This document shows positions 12,344 through 23,400 of a stretch of 64,000 bases of DNA, piece after piece (the stretch's first letter is position 1; each line of letters starts with the position of its first letter). Origin of the DNA: Hyperoodon ampullatus (taxonomy: Eukaryota > Chordata > Mammalia > Artiodactyla > Ziphiidae); assembly GCA_949752795.1 (NCBI GenBank), contig OX457068.1, positions 62,375,582-62,439,581 on the forward strand, read 5' to 3'. The notes beneath the pieces are model-generated. The model was not told the origin of the DNA, did not search any database, and saw only the letters and a program-made list of their open reading frames with translations. The position numbers and the translations under genes are program-made.

Positions 12344-13943
12344 TAAAGGAATTCATATTGCAAAACTGTCACTCTTACTAAACATAGAAAATCCTAAAGA
12401 CTCCACCAGAAAACTAGTAGAGCTCATCAATGAATTTGGTAAAGTTGCAGAATACAAAATTAATATGCATTAATATACATTAATCTATTGCATTTCTATA
12501 CACTAATAATGAACTATCAGAAAGTGAAATTAAGGAAGCAATTCCATTTACAATCCCATCAAAAAGAATAAAATACCTAGGAATAAATCTAACTAATGTT
12601 TGTACTCAGAAAACTATAAGACGCTGATGAAAGAAATTGAAGATGACATGAACAATTGGAAAGATACACCATGTTCATGGACTGGAAGAAATAATGTTGC
12701 TAAAATGACAATGCAATCTATGCATTGTCTACATATCTACAGATTCGATGTAATCCCTATCAAAATACCAATGGCATTTTTCACAGAACTAGAATAAATA
12801 ATTTTAAAATTTGTATGGAAACATAAAAGACCCCTGATAGCCAAAGCAATCTTGAGAAAGAAAAACAGAGCTGGAAGAATCAGGCTTCCTGACTTCAGAC
12901 TATACTATAAAGCTACAGTAATCAAAACAGTATGATACAGGCACAAAGACAGACTTACAGACCAAAGGAACAGGATAGAAATCCCAGAAATAAACCCACG
13001 CACCTATGGTCAATTAATCTATGACAAAGGAGGCAAGAACATACAATGGAGAAAAGACAGTCTCTTCAATAAATCGTGCTGGGAAAACTGGATAGCTACA
13101 TGTAAAAAAATGAAATTAAAACATTCTTTAACATCATACACAAAAATAAATTCAAAATGGATTAAAGACCTAAATGTAAGACCAGATACTATAAAACTCC
13201 TAGAGAAAAACATAGGCAGAACACTCCTTGACATAAATTGCAGCAATAGCTTTTTGGATCCACCTCCTAGAGTAATGAAAATAAAAACAAAAATAAACAA
13301 ATGGACCTAATTAAACTTACAAGCTTTTCCACAGCAAGGGAAACCATAAACAAACCAAAAAGACAACCCACAGAATGGGAGAAAATATTTGCAAACAATA
13401 TGACTGATAAGGAGTTAATACCCAAAATATACAAATAGCTCATGCAGCTCAACATCTAAAAAACAAACAACCCAATTAAAAAATGGGCAGAAGACCTGAA
13501 TAGACATTTTTTTCAAAGAAGATATACAGATGGCCAACAGGCACATGAAAAGATGTTCAATACTGGTAATTATCAGAGAAATGCAAATCAAAACCACAAT
13601 AAGATATCACTTCACACCTGCCAGAATGGCTGTCATGAAAAAGATCACAAATAACAAATGTTGATGAGGATGTGGAGAAAAGGAAACCCTTGTATACTGT
13701 GGGTGGGAATGTAAATTGGTGCAGCCACTGTGGAAAACAGTATGGACATTCCTCAAAGAACTAAAAATAGAAATACAATATAATCCAGGAATTCCACTCC
13801 TGGGTATATATCTGAAGAAAACAAAAACATTAATTCAAAGAGACATAGCACTCTAATGTTCATAGCAGCATTACTTACAATAGCCAAGATATGGTAGCAA
13901 CCTAAGTGTCCATCAACAGATAAATGGATAATGAAGAGGTGAT

Positions 13944-14023
13944 GTATATATACACACACATATATATAATTATATATATATATGTGTGTGTATACATACA
14001 CACACACACACATACATACATAC
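13944..14023 (+). repeat. TA/CA compound microsatellite
   Basis: Alternating (TA)n, (CA)n, (TG)n and (CATA)n units lie at the native 'gtgtatatatacaatgg' position of the L1-A 3-prime coding end. The same site is short in the other L1 copies, so it is a local expansion. Confidence 0.9.
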
Positions 14024-14205
14024 AATGGAATACCACTCAGCCATAAAAAAGAATGAAATTTTGCCATTTGCAGCAATGTGGTTAGACCTTGAGGGTATTA
14101 TGCTAAGTGAAATAAGTCAGACAGAGAAAGGCAAATACTGTATGATATCACTTATATATGGAATCTAAAAAAATAAAACAAACTAGTCAATAAAACAAAT
14201 AAGTA

Positions 14206-14660
14206 ACAGACTCACAGATACAGAGAACAAAATAGTGGTTACAAGTGTGAAGAGGGAAGGGGGAGGGGTGCAGTAGGGGTAGGGGATTAAAATAAAATGT
14301 TGTTATGGGATTATATGAAATCATGTGTGTGAAACTTCTGTAAATTGTGAAGTGCTATAGAATTTAAAATATCTTTCATTCAATTAAAAAATTTTTATTA
14401 AAAAATGAAATAAAAAATGAATGAATATAACAAAAAAGAAACAGACTCACAGATATAGAGAACAAACTAGTGGTTACCAGTGGGGAGAGGAAAGGGAGGG
14501 GAAAGATAGGAGAATGGGATTAAAAGGTACAAATTACTATGTATAAAATAAACAAGATACAAGGATATATTGTACAGCACAGGGAATAGAGCCAATATTT
14601 TATAGTAACCATAAATGGAGTAAAACCTTTAAAGGTTGTGAATCACTATGTTATACACCT
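14206..14660 (+). repeat. Partial duplication of the L1-A 3'UTR
   Basis: The segment beginning 'agactcacagatacagagaa' at about 14208 recurs as 'agactcacagatatagagaa' at about 14445, each followed by a 'gtggttac' and a G-rich gaggg block. They are separated by an A-rich stretch with 'aataaaa'-like motifs (14385-14440). This could be an intra-element duplication or two L1 3-prime ends placed end to end. Confidence 0.7.
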
Positions 14661-14869
14661 GAAACTTATATAATATTGTAAACCAACTATACCTCAATTT
14701 TTTTTTTATTAGTTTCTGCTTTATAACAAAGTGAATCAGTCATACATATACATCTGTTCCCACATCCCCTCCCTCATGCATCTCCCTCCCTCCCACCCTC
14801 CCCATCCCACCCCTCCAGGCGGTCACAAAGCACCGAGCTGATCTCCCTGTGCTCTGCGGCTGCTTCCCA

Positions 14870-17800
14870 CTATCTATCTACCTTACGTTTGGTAGTGTAT
14901 ATATGTCCATGCCTCTCTTTCCCTTTGTCACAGCTTACCCTTCCCCTTCCCCATATCCTCAAGTCCATTCTCAAGTAGGTCTGTGTCTTTATTCCCGTTT
15001 TACCCCTAGATTCTTCATGACATTTTTTTTTTTTAATTTCATATATATGTGTTAGCATACGGTATTTGTCTTTCTCTTTCTGACTTACTTCACTCTGTAT
15101 GACAGACTCTAGGTCTATCCACCTCATTACAAATAGCTCAGTTTCGTTTCTTTTTATGGCTGAGTAATATTCCATTGTATATATGTGCCACATCTTCTTT
15201 ATCCATTCATCCGATGATGGACACTTAGGTTGTTTCCAGCTCCGGGCTATTGTGAATAGAGCTGCAATGAACATTTTGGTACATGTCTCTTTTTGAATTA
15301 TGGTTTTCTCAGGGTATATGCCTAGTAGTGGGATTTCTGGGTCATATGGTAGTTCTATTTTTAGTTTTTTAAGGAACCTCCATACTGTTCTCCATAGTGG
15401 CTGTACCAATTCACATTCCCACCAGCAGTGCAGGAGTGTTCCCTTTTCTCCACACCCTCTCCAGCATTTATTGTTTCTAGATTTCTTGATGATGGCCATT
15501 CTGACTGGTGTGAGATGATATCTCATTGTAGTTTTGATTTGCATTTCTCTAATGATTAATGATGTTGAGCATTCTTTCATGTGTTTGTTGGCAGTCTGTA
15601 TATCTTCTTTGGAGAAATGCCTATTTAAGTCTTCTGCCCATTTTTGGATTGGGTTGTTTGTTTTTTTGCTATTGAGCTGCATGAGCTGCTTATAAATTTT
15701 GGAGATTAATCCTTTGTCAGTTGCTTCATTTGCAAATATTTTCTCCCATTCTGAGGGTTGTCTTTTGGTCTTGTTTATGGTTTCCTTTGCTGTGCAAAAG
15801 CTTTGAAGTTTCATTAGGTCCCATTTGTTTATCTTTGTTTTTAGTTCCATTTCTCTAGGAGGTGGGTCCAAAAGGATCTTGCTGTGATTTATGTCATAGA
15901 GTGTTCTACCTATGTTTTCCTCTAAGAGTTTGATAGTTTCTGGCCTTACATTTAGGTCTTTAATCCATTTTGAGCTTATTTTTGTGTATGGTGTTAGGGA
16001 ATGATCTAATCTCATACTTTTACATGTCCCTGTCCAGTTTTCCCAGCACCACTTATTGAAGAGGCTGTCCTTTCTCCACTGTACATTCCTACCTCCTTTA
16101 TCAAAGATAAGTTGGCCATATGTGCGTGGGTTTATCTCTGGGCTTTCTATCCTGATCCACTGATCTATCTTTCTGTTTTTATGCCAGTACCACACTGTCT
16201 TAATTACTGTAGCTTTGTAGTATAGTCTGAAGTCAGGGAGCCTGATTCCTCCAGCTCCGTTTTTCGTTCTCAAGATTGCTTTGGCTATTCGGGGTCTTTT
16301 GTTTTTCCAAACAAATTTTGAAATTTTTTGTTCTAGTTCTGTGAAAAATGCCAGTGGTAGTTTGATAGGGATTGCATTGAATCTGTAGATTGCTTTGGGT
16401 AGTAGAGTCATTTTCACAATATTGATTCTTCCAATCCAGGAGCATGGTATATCTCTCCATCTATTTATATCATCTTTAATTTCTTTCATCAGTGTCTTAT
16501 AATTTTCTGCATACAGGTCTTTTGTCTCCTTAGGTAGGTTTATTCCTAGATATTTTATTCTTTTTGTTGCAATGGTAAATGGGAGTGTTTTCTTGATTTC
16601 ATTTTCAGATTTTTCATCATTAGTGTACAGGAATGCCAGAGATTTCTGTGCATTAATTTTGTATCCTGCTACTTTACCAAATTCATTGATTAGCTCTAGT
16701 AGTTTTTCGGTAGCATCTTTAGGATTCTCTATGTATAGTATCATGTCATCTGCAAACAGTGACAGCTTTACTTCTTCTTTTCCAATTTGGATTCCTTTTA
16801 TTTCCTTTTCTTCTCTGATTGCTGTGGCTAAAACTTCCAAAACTATGTTGAATAAGAGTGGTGAGAGTGGGCAGCCTTGTCTTGTTCCTGATCTTAGTGG
16901 AAATGGTTTCAGTTTTTCACCATTGAGGACAATGTTGGCTGTGGGTTTGTCATATATGGCCTTTATTATGTTGAGGAAAGTTCCCTCTATGCCTACTTTC
17001 TGCAGGGTTTTTATCATAAATGGGTGTTGAATTTTGTCGAAAGCTTTCTCTGCATCTATTGAGATGATCATATGGTTTTTCTCCTTCAACTTGTTAATAT
17101 GGTGTATCACATTGATTGATTTGCGTATATTGAAGAATCCTTGCATTCCTGGAATAAACCCCACTTGATCATGGTGTATGATCCTTTTAATGTGCTGTTG
17201 GATTCTGTTTGCTAGTATTTTGTTGAGGATTTTTGCATCTATGTTCATCAGTGATATTGGCCTGTAGTTTTCTTTCTTTTTGACATCCTTGCCTGGTTTT
17301 GGTATCAAGGTGATGGTGGCCTCGTAGAATGAGTTTGGGAGTGTTCCTTCCTCTGATATTGTTTGGAAGAGTTTGAGAAGGATGGGTGTTAGCTCTTCTC
17401 TAAATGTTTGATAGAATTCGCCTGTGAAGCCATCTGGTCCTGGGCTTTTGTTTGATGGAAGATTTTTAATCACAGTTTCAATTTCAGTGCTTGTGATTGG
17501 TCTATTCATATTTTCTATTTCTTCCTGAGTCAGTCTTGGTAGGTTGTGCATTTCTAAGAATTTGTCCATTTCTTCCAGGTTGTCCATTTTATTGGCATAG
17601 AGTTGCTTATAGTAATCTCTCATGATCTTTTGTATTTCTGCAGTGTCAGTTGTTACTTCTCCTTTTTCATTTCTAATTCTACTGATTTGAGTCTTCTCCC
17701 TTCTTTTCTTGATGAGTCTGGCTAATGGTTTGTCAATTTTGTTTATCTTCTCAAAGAACCAGCTTTTAGTTTGGTTGATCTTTGCTATCGTTTCCTTCAT

Positions 17801-18850
17801 TTCTTTTTCATTTATTTCTGATCTGATCTTTATGATTTCTTTCCTTCTGCTAACTTTGGGGGTTTTTTGTTCTTCTTTCTCTAATTGCTTTAGGTGCAGG
17901 GTCAGGTTGTTTACTCGAAATGTTTCCTGTTTCTTAAGGTGGGATTGTATTGCTATAAACTTCCCCCTTAGAACTGCTTTTGCTGCGTCCCATAGGTTTT
18001 GGGTCGTCGTGTCTCCATTGTCATTTGTTTCTAAGTATTTCTTAATTTCCTCTTTGATTTCTTCAGTGATCACTTCATTATTGAGTAGTGTATTGTTTAG
18101 CCTCCATGTGTTTGTATTTTTTACAGATCTTTTCCTGTAATTGATGTCTAGTCTCATAGCATTGTGGTCGGAAAAGATACTTGATACAATTTCAATTTTC
18201 TTAAATTTACCAAGGCTTGATTTGTGACCCAAGATATGATCTATCCTGGAGAATGTTCTATGAGCACTTGAGAAAAATGTGTATTCTGTTGTTTTTGGGT
18301 GGAATGTCCTATAAATATCAATTAAGTCCATCTTGTTTAATGTATCATTTAAAGCTTGTGTTTCCTTATTTATTTTCATTTTGGATGATCTGTCCTTTGG
18401 TGAAAGTGGGGTGTTAAAGTCCCCTACTATGATTGTGTTACTGTCGATTTCCCCTTTTATGGCTGTTAGTATTTGCCTTATGTATTGAGGTGCTCCTATG
18501 TTGGGTGCATAAATATTTACAATTGTTATATCTTCTTCTTGGATCGATCCCTTTATCGTTATGTAGTGTCCTTCTTTGTCTCTTCTAATAGTCTTTATTT
18601 TAAAGTCTATTTTGTCTGATATAAGAATTGCTACTCCAGCTTTCTTTTGATTTCCATTTGCATGGAATATCTTTTTCCATCCCCTTACTTTCAATCTGTA
18701 TGTGTCTCTAGGTCTGAAGTGGGTCTCTTGTAGACAGCATATATATGGGTCTTGTTTTTGTATCCATTCAGCCACTCTGTGTCTTTTGGTGGGAGCATTT
18801 AGTCCATTTACATTTAAGGTAATTATTGATATGTATGTTCCTATTCCCAT
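14870..18850 (-). CDS. L1 ORF2 protein: endonuclease and reverse transcriptase, intact
   Basis: The protein nicks target DNA and copies L1 RNA at the nick. It is 1326 residues, about 50 longer at the C terminus than human ORF2p as I recall it. The endonuclease residues expected from the APE-like family are present: N13, E42, Y114, D144, N146, D204, D228 and H229. The reverse transcriptase region has a priming motif (residues around 610-615, DAEKAFD), [14 protein letters not shown] and the catalytic FADD at 699-702. A C-terminal knuckle of form C-x3-C-x7-H-x4-C lies at C1129, C1133, H1141 and C1146. The start chosen gives the usual short N terminus before the TLNVNGLN motif and leaves 58 nt after ORF1. 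Expression would depend on the 5-prime UTR promoter and unconventional ORF2 translation. No stop or frameshift is seen; activity is inferred only from the motifs. Confidence 0.95.
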   Translation of the reverse strand: MGIGTYISIITLNVNGLNAPTKRHRVAEWIQKQDPYICCLQETHFRPRDTYRLKVRGWKKIFHANGNQKKAGVAILISDKIDFKIKTIRRDKEGHYITIKGSIQEEDITIVNIYAPNIGAPQYIRQILTAIKGEIDSNTIIVGDFNTPLSPKDRSSKMKINKETQALNDTLNKMDLIDIYRTFHPKTTEYTFFSSAHRTFSRIDHILGHKSSLGKFKKIEIVSSIFSDHNAMRLDINYRKRSVKNTNTWRLNNTLLNNEVITEEIKEEIKKYLETNDNGDTTTQNLWDAAKAVLRGKFIAIQSHLKKQETFRVNNLTLHLKQLEKEEQKTPKVSRRKEIIKIRSEINEKEMKETIAKINQTKSWFFEKINKIDKPLARLIKKRREKTQISRIRNEKGEVTTDTAEIQKIMRDYYKQLYANKMDNLEEMDKFLEMHNLPRLTQEEIENMNRPITSTEIETVIKNLPSNKSPGPDGFTGEFYQTFREELTPILLKLFQTISEEGTLPNSFYEATITLIPKPGKDVKKKENYRPISLMNIDAKILNKILANRIQQHIKRIIHHDQVGFIPGMQGFFNIRKSINVIHHINKLKEKNHMIISIDAEKAFDKIQHPFMIKTLQKVGIEGTFLNIIKAIYDKPTANIVLNGEKLKPFPLRSGTRQGCPLSPLLFNIVLEVLATAIREEKEIKGIQIGKEEVKLSLFADDMILYIENPKDATEKLLELINEFGKVAGYKINAQKSLAFLYTNDEKSENEIKKTLPFTIATKRIKYLGINLPKETKDLYAENYKTLMKEIKDDINRWRDIPCSWIGRINIVKMTLLPKAIYRFNAIPIKLPLAFFTELEQKISKFVWKNKRPRIAKAILRTKNGAGGIRLPDFRLYYKATVIKTVWYWHKNRKIDQWIRIESPEINPRTYGQLIFDKGGRNVQWRKDSLFNKWCWENWTGTCKSMRLDHSLTPYTKISSKWIKDLNVRPETIKLLEENIGRTLYDINHSKILLDPPPREMELKTKINKWDLMKLQSFCTAKETINKTKRQPSEWEKIFANEATDKGLISKIYKQLMQLNSKKTNNPIQKWAEDLNRHFSKEDIQTANKHMKECSTSLIIREMQIKTTMRYHLTPVRMAIIKKSRNNKCWRGCGEKGTLLHCWWECELVQPLWRTVWRFLKKLKIELPYDPEIPLLGIYPEKTIIQKETCTKMFIAALFTIARSWKQPKCPSSDEWIKKMWHIYTMEYYSAIKRNETELFVMRWIDLESVIQSEVSQKEKDKYRMLTHIYEIKKKKCHEESRGKTGIKTQTYLRMDLRIWGRGRVSCDKGKERHGHIYTTKRKVDR

Positions 18851-18908
18851 TTCCTTAATGGCTTTGGGTTCGTTATTGTAGGTATAGTCCTTCTGTTGTG
18901 TTTCTTGC

Positions 18909-19823
18909 CTAGAGAAGTTCCTTTAGCATTTGTTGTAAAGCTGGTTTGGTGGTGCTGAACTCTCTCAGCTTTTGCTTGTCTGTAAACGTTTTAATTTCTC
19001 CATCAAATCTGAATGAGATCCTTGCTGGGTAGAGTAATCTTGGTTGCAGGTTTCTCTCCTTCATCACTTTCATTATGTCCTGCCACTCCCTTCTGGCTTG
19101 TAGAGTTTCTGCTGAGAGATCAGCTGTTAACCTGATGGGGATTCCCTTGTGTGTTATTTGTTGTTTTTCCCTTGCTGCTTTTAATATGATTTCTTTGTGT
19201 TTAATTTTTGACAGTTTGATTAATATGTGTCTTGGCGTATTTCTTCTTGGATTTATTCTGTATGGGACTCTCTGTGCCTCCTGGACTTGATTAACTATTT
19301 CCTTTCCCATATTAGGGAAGTTTTCAACTATAATCTCTTCAAATATTTTCTCAGTCCCTTTCTTTTTCTCTTCTTCTTCTGGAACCCCTATAATTCGAAT
19401 GTTGGTGTGTTTAATGTTGTCCCAGAGGTCTCTGAGACTGTCCTCTGTTCTTTTCATTCTTTTTTCTTTATTTTTCTCTGCATCAGTCATTTCCACTATT
19501 TTATCTTCCACCTCACTTATCCGTTCTTCTGCCTCAGTTATTCTGCTATTGATCGCATCTAGAGTATTTTTCATTTCATTTATTGTGTTTTTAATCTATG
19601 CTTGATTCATCTTTAGTTCTTCTAGGTCCTTGTTAACTGTTTCTTGCATATTGTCTATTCTATTTCCAAGATTTTGGATCTGGGAAATAGAATCTTGGAT
19701 CAGCTTTACTATCATTATTCTGAATTCTTTTTCAGGTAGACTGCCTATTACCTCTTCATTTGTTAGGTCTGGTAGGTTTTTATCTTGCTCCTTCACCTGC
19801 TGTGTGTTTTTCTGCTTTCTCAT
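18909..19823 (-). pseudogene. L1 ORF1 (RNA-binding chaperone) with one premature amber codon
   Basis: ORF1p is the trimeric RNA-binding protein needed with ORF2p for L1 ribonucleoprotein formation. The frame spans 305 codons with a single internal TAG at 19598-19596 (codon 76). Upstream is the N-terminal segment starting MRKQKNTQQ; downstream are the coiled coil (SRITEAEERISEVEDK), the RRM-like part (IRIIGVPEEEE) and the C-terminal domain (ILKAAREKQQITHKG). In L1-F the aligned codon is GAG and in L1-C GTG, so a single base change can explain the stop. Reinitiation downstream would make at most 221 residues lacking the N-terminal part. Confidence 0.93.
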
Positions 19824-20341
19824 TTTGCTTATGTTACTGTGTTTGGGGTCTCCTTTTTGCAGGCTGCAGATTCGTAGTTCCCGTTGTTTTTGGTGTCTGT
19901 CCCCCGTGGCTAAGGTTGTTTCAGTAGGTTGTGTAGGCTTCCTGGTGGGGGGGACTAATGCCTGTGTTCTGGTGGTTGAAGCTCGATCTTGTCTTTCTGG
20001 TGGACAGGTCCACGTCTAGTGGTGTGTTTTGGGGTGCCTGTGGCCTTATTATGTTTTTAGGTATCCTCTCTCCTAATGGGTGGGGTTGTGTTCCTGCCTT
20101 GCTAGTTGCTTGGCATAGGGTGACCAGCACTCTAGCTTGCTGGTCGTTGACTGAAGCTGGGTGCTGGTGTTGAGATGGAGATCCCTGGGAGATTTTCGCT
20201 GCTTGATATTATGTGGAGCTGGGAGGTCTCTTGTGGACCCGTGTCCTGAAGTTGGCTCTCCCACTTCAGAGGCACAGCACTAACTCCTGGCTGCAGCACC
20301 AAGAGCCTTTCATCCACCCGGCTCAGAATAACAGTGAGAAA

Positions 20342-20700
20342 AAGTAGAAAGAAATAATTAGTAGAAGAAAGAAAGAGAGATTGAAAGAAAGGAAGGAAGG
20401 AAGTAAGAAAGAAAGAAAGGAGGGAGGGAGGAAGGATGGAAAGAAAGGAAAGAAAGGAGGGAGGGAGGGAGGAATGAAAGCAAAAGGAAGAGTGAATGGA
20501 AGAAGAGAGGGAGGGAGGGAGGAAGGAAAGAAAGAAAGAAAGACAGGAGGGAGGGAGGGAGGGAGGAAGGAAAGAAAAAGAAAGTGGAAAGAAGAAGGGT
20601 GGGAGGGAGGGAGGGATGGAGGAAAGAAAAAGAAAGAAGGAAAGGAGGAGTGGAGGGAGGGAGGGAGGAAGGGAAGGGAGGAAAAAAAGAAAGAGCAGGT
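20342..20700. repeat. Polypurine/polypyrimidine tract in the L1-B leader
   Basis: About 360 bp of the plus strand is almost pure purine, made of GAAA, GGAA and GGGA units. In L1 sense it is C/T-rich. L1-C has an equivalent tract of about 145 bp at a matching distance from ORF1. Long mirror-like purine runs can form triplex DNA (known property; not tested here). Confidence 0.95.
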
Positions 20701-21942
20701 AAAGTAAAATAGAATAAAGTATGAAATATAGTAGCGTTATTAAAATTAAAAAGTAATTATTGAAAAAAAACACGGACCGAAAGAACCCTGGGACATATGG
20801 TGGAAGCAAAGCTATACAGAGAGAATCTTACACAGAAGATTACACATACACATTCACAAAAAGAGAGCAGGGGGAAAAATCAAAAATCTTGCTCTCCAAG
20901 TCCACCTCCTCGATTTGCGATAATTCGTTGTAAAAAGAGGAAAAGGGCGAAAAGTCTGAAATCTTGCTAAGTCCACCTCCTTAATTTGAGATAATTCGTT
21001 GTAAAAAGAGGAAAAAAAAAAAAAAAAGGGGGGGGGGAGTCTTAAATCTTGTCCTCAAGGTCCACTTCCTCAATTTGGGATGATTCGCTGTCCATTCATG
21101 CACTCCACAGACGCAGGGCACATCAAATGGACCGTGGAGCTTTAATCCGCTGCCTCGGAGGCTGCACAGAGAGATTTCCCTGTCTCTGCTCTCACAGCTC
21201 CCGGGTCTCAGCCTTGGACCTGGCCCCGCCTCTGCGCGTAGGTCGCCGGAGGGCGTCCGTTCTTCGCTCAGACAGGACGGGTTTAAAGGAGCCGCTGATT
21301 CGGGGGCTCTGGCTCACTCAGGCAGAGGGGAGGGAGGGGAATGCCCTCTCCTCGCGCACCAGGCAACAAAAGGGAAAAAAGTCTCTTGCCTCTCCGGTAG
21401 CTCCAGACCCTTTCCCCAGACTCCCTCCGGGCTAGCACTAACCCCTTCAGGCTCTCTTCCTGCCGCCAGCCCCTGCGCTCCGACTGAAAGCCGATACCCG
21501 AGCCTCAGCTCCCAGCCCCGCCCGCCCTGGCGGCCGAGCAGACAATCTCTCGGGCTGGTGTGTGCCTGAGGGCACCGATCCTCTGTGCCAAAATCTCTCT
21601 GCTTTGCCCTCCGCACCCCTGTTGCTGTGCTCTCCTCCGCTACTCCGAAGCTTTCCCCCTCCGCCACCTGCAGTCTCCGCCCTCGAAGGGGCTTGTAGTG
21701 TGTAGAAACCTTCCCTCCTTCACGGCTCCCTCCCACTGGTGCAGGTCCCGTCCATATCCTATTGTCTCTGTTTATTCTTTTTTTCTTTTGACCTACCCAG
21801 GTATGTGGGGAGTTTCTTGCCTTTTGGGGGGTCTGAGGTCTTCTGTCAGCGTTCAGTAGGTGTTCTGTTGGAGTTGTTCCACGTGTAGATGAATTTCTGA
21901 TGTATCTGTGGGGAGGAAGGTGATCTCCGCGTCTTACTCTTC

Positions 21943-21952
21943 CGCCATCTTC
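21943..21952 (-). promoter_or_regulatory. YY1-like site at the 5-prime end of L1-B
   Basis: On the minus strand the element opens GGGAGCCGGAGGAAGATGGC. The AAGATGGCGG core begins about 11 nt from the 5-prime end, where human L1 also has a YY1 site that sets the transcription start (established for human L1). L1-C has the weaker GAGATGGCAG and L1-F CAAGATGGGG at the same place. Confidence 0.7.
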
Positions 21953-21977
21953 CTCCGGCTCCCTATACCTCAATTTT

Positions 21978-22520
21978 AAAAAAAAGAAAGAAGAAAAGAA
22001 AGCATGGTTAGGTAATAAAACCGAGCAGTCAATTGGTTATAACTTGAGTCCTTTTAATAAATTAGCACCAAAATGCTGTATATGTAATTGTGTTTGAATA
22101 TATGTAAATATAAGAATATGCATGTATTTTTACATATATATTATATACACACATGTATATGTCATTCCATAATATGAAGAAATATGGCGGGGTGATGAAT
22201 AGTAGTTATAAACATGGGTTACCTGATTGTGGGTGCAGGACACTGATGTGGAAGGGGGAAGGGAGGAAAGGGGGAAAGAAGAGCAAACTGACCAAGAAAA
22301 ATGGGGGAAAAGCTGCACACAGATAAGCATATATATATAAATCATAGTTTTTCAGCTATTAAATCTGTGTTTGCAAGAGGTTAGATGTCCAAGGATGTAA
22401 ATTAAAAGTTTTTTTTTTTTTTCCAAAGCACTAGAGCAGTCACCAGGAACCTGCAGCCTGGACTGTGGGACGGAAGCAGCAGTTTTACAAAGTCTCTCCC
22501 TGCATTGCAATTACAACAAG
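21978..22520. other. L1-A tail and unassigned AT-rich sequence
   Basis: The A-rich tail of L1-A (21978-21994) is followed by AT-rich sequence with TATA/CACA runs (22080-22165), a purine-rich block (22245-22300) and a T run (22408-22423). No coding feature is seen. Confidence 0.5.
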
Positions 22521-23400
22521 AACTGGCAAATCAAAAATCACAGTGAGATACCACCTCAAGTCTGTTAGAATGGCCATTATCAAAAAGACAAGAGATATCC
22601 AGTGTTGGCGAGGATGCAGAGAAAAGGGAACCCTCATGCATTATTGGTGGGAATGTAAATTGGTGCAGACACTATGGAAATAACATGGAGGTTCCTCAAA
22701 AATTTAAAAATAGAACCACCATATGATCCAGCTGGGTATATATCTGAAGGAAATGAAATCACTATCTTGAAGAAACATCTGCATCCCTACATCCATTGCA
22801 GCATTAGTCACAATAGCCAACATATGGAACCAACCTAAGTGTCCACTGACGGATGAACTGATAAAGAAAATGTGGTGTATATATACAATGAAATATTATC
22901 CAACCATAAAAACGAAGGAAATCCTGCCATTTTCGATAACATGAATGAATCTTGAGGGCATTATACTAAGTGAAATAAGTCAGACAGAGAAAGACAAATA
23001 CTGTATGTTCTCACTTATATGTGGAATCTTAAAAAACAAAATTCAGAGAAACAGAAAGTAGATTGACAGCTACCAGAAATGAGTGGGGGAAATAGGTAAA
23101 GGTGATCAAAAGGTATAAACTGCCGGTTATAAGATAAATAAGTCATGGGGATGTAATGTACAGCCTGGTGACTACATTTAACAATACTGTGTTGTATATC
23201 TGAAGGTTGCCAAGAGAGTAGATTTTAAATGTTCTCGCACAAAAAAAAAAGAAAAAAAAAGTAACTATGAAGTGATGGATATGTTAATCAACATTATTGT
23301 GGTAACCATTTTGCAATATATACGTATATAAAATCACTATGTTGTACACCTTAAACTTGCACAATGTTATATGTCAATTATATCTCAATAAAGTTGCGGG
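22520..23400 (+). mobile_element. L1 3-prime fragment (end of ORF2 and 3'UTR)
   Basis: It begins at the region coding for the ORF2 zinc knuckle (aggatgcagagaaaagg near 22610) and continues through 'tacaatgaaatattatcc' to the 3-prime UTR with 'ttgtacaccttaaacttgc' and a terminal 'ctcaataaag' signal at 23385-23394. The frame is broken. It is 5-prime truncated, as most L1 copies are. Confidence 0.85.

Larger units (their letters stand above)
10760..14701 (+). mobile_element. L1-A, 3-prime part (rest of ORF2, 3'UTR)
   Basis: ORF2 resumes at 'ttcagcaaaagcagttctaa', then passes through the reverse transcriptase region (the 'aggaacaagacaaggatgc' motif near 12105) and the zinc-knuckle region (near 13670) to about 14165. 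Many stops and frameshifts occur. Two further SINEs are inserted (11000-11211 and 12202-12343). The catalytic FADD segment is missing around 12344-12380, close to the second SINE. The 3-prime UTR has a partial duplication (14206-14660). The element is cut at 14701 by L1-B; its short A-rich tail continues at 21978. Confidence 0.85.
14702..21962 (-). mobile_element. L1-B: full-length, nearly coding-intact L1
   Basis: A 7.26-kb minus-strand L1 is inserted in the 3-prime end of L1-A. A 15-bp perfect TSD, ctatacctcaatttt, flanks it (14687-14701 and 21963-21977). Order on the minus strand: 5-prime UTR (21962-19824) with a YY1-like start and a long polypyrimidine tract, ORF1 (19823-18909) with one internal TAG, a 58-nt spacer, ORF2 (18850-14870) intact, a short 3-prime UTR and an A tail. 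Both ORFs are otherwise uninterrupted, so it is the youngest L1 in the window by appearance. Confidence 0.97.
19824..21962 (-). promoter_or_regulatory. L1-B 5'UTR with internal promoter region
   Basis: The 2139-nt leader has three parts on the minus strand: a CpG-rich start (about 21962-21110), an A/G transition with poly-A and poly-G on the plus strand (21012-21039), and a pyrimidine tract (20700-20342) followed by a T-rich stretch leading to ORF1. L1 leaders carry an internal pol II promoter (established for the family); the CpG density and YY1-like motif fit that. Promoter function itself is inferred. Confidence 0.75.

Noticed and set aside
16572..18140. Plus-strand open frames of 140-150 codons opposite L1-B ORF2
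   Set aside because: Antisense shadows of the real ORF2; equivalents appear opposite every L1 copy here.
20132..20809. A 225-codon minus-strand open frame rich in leucine, proline, serine and phenylalanine
   Set aside because: It is the translation of the C/T-rich tract in the L1-B leader; low-complexity DNA lacks stops by chance.
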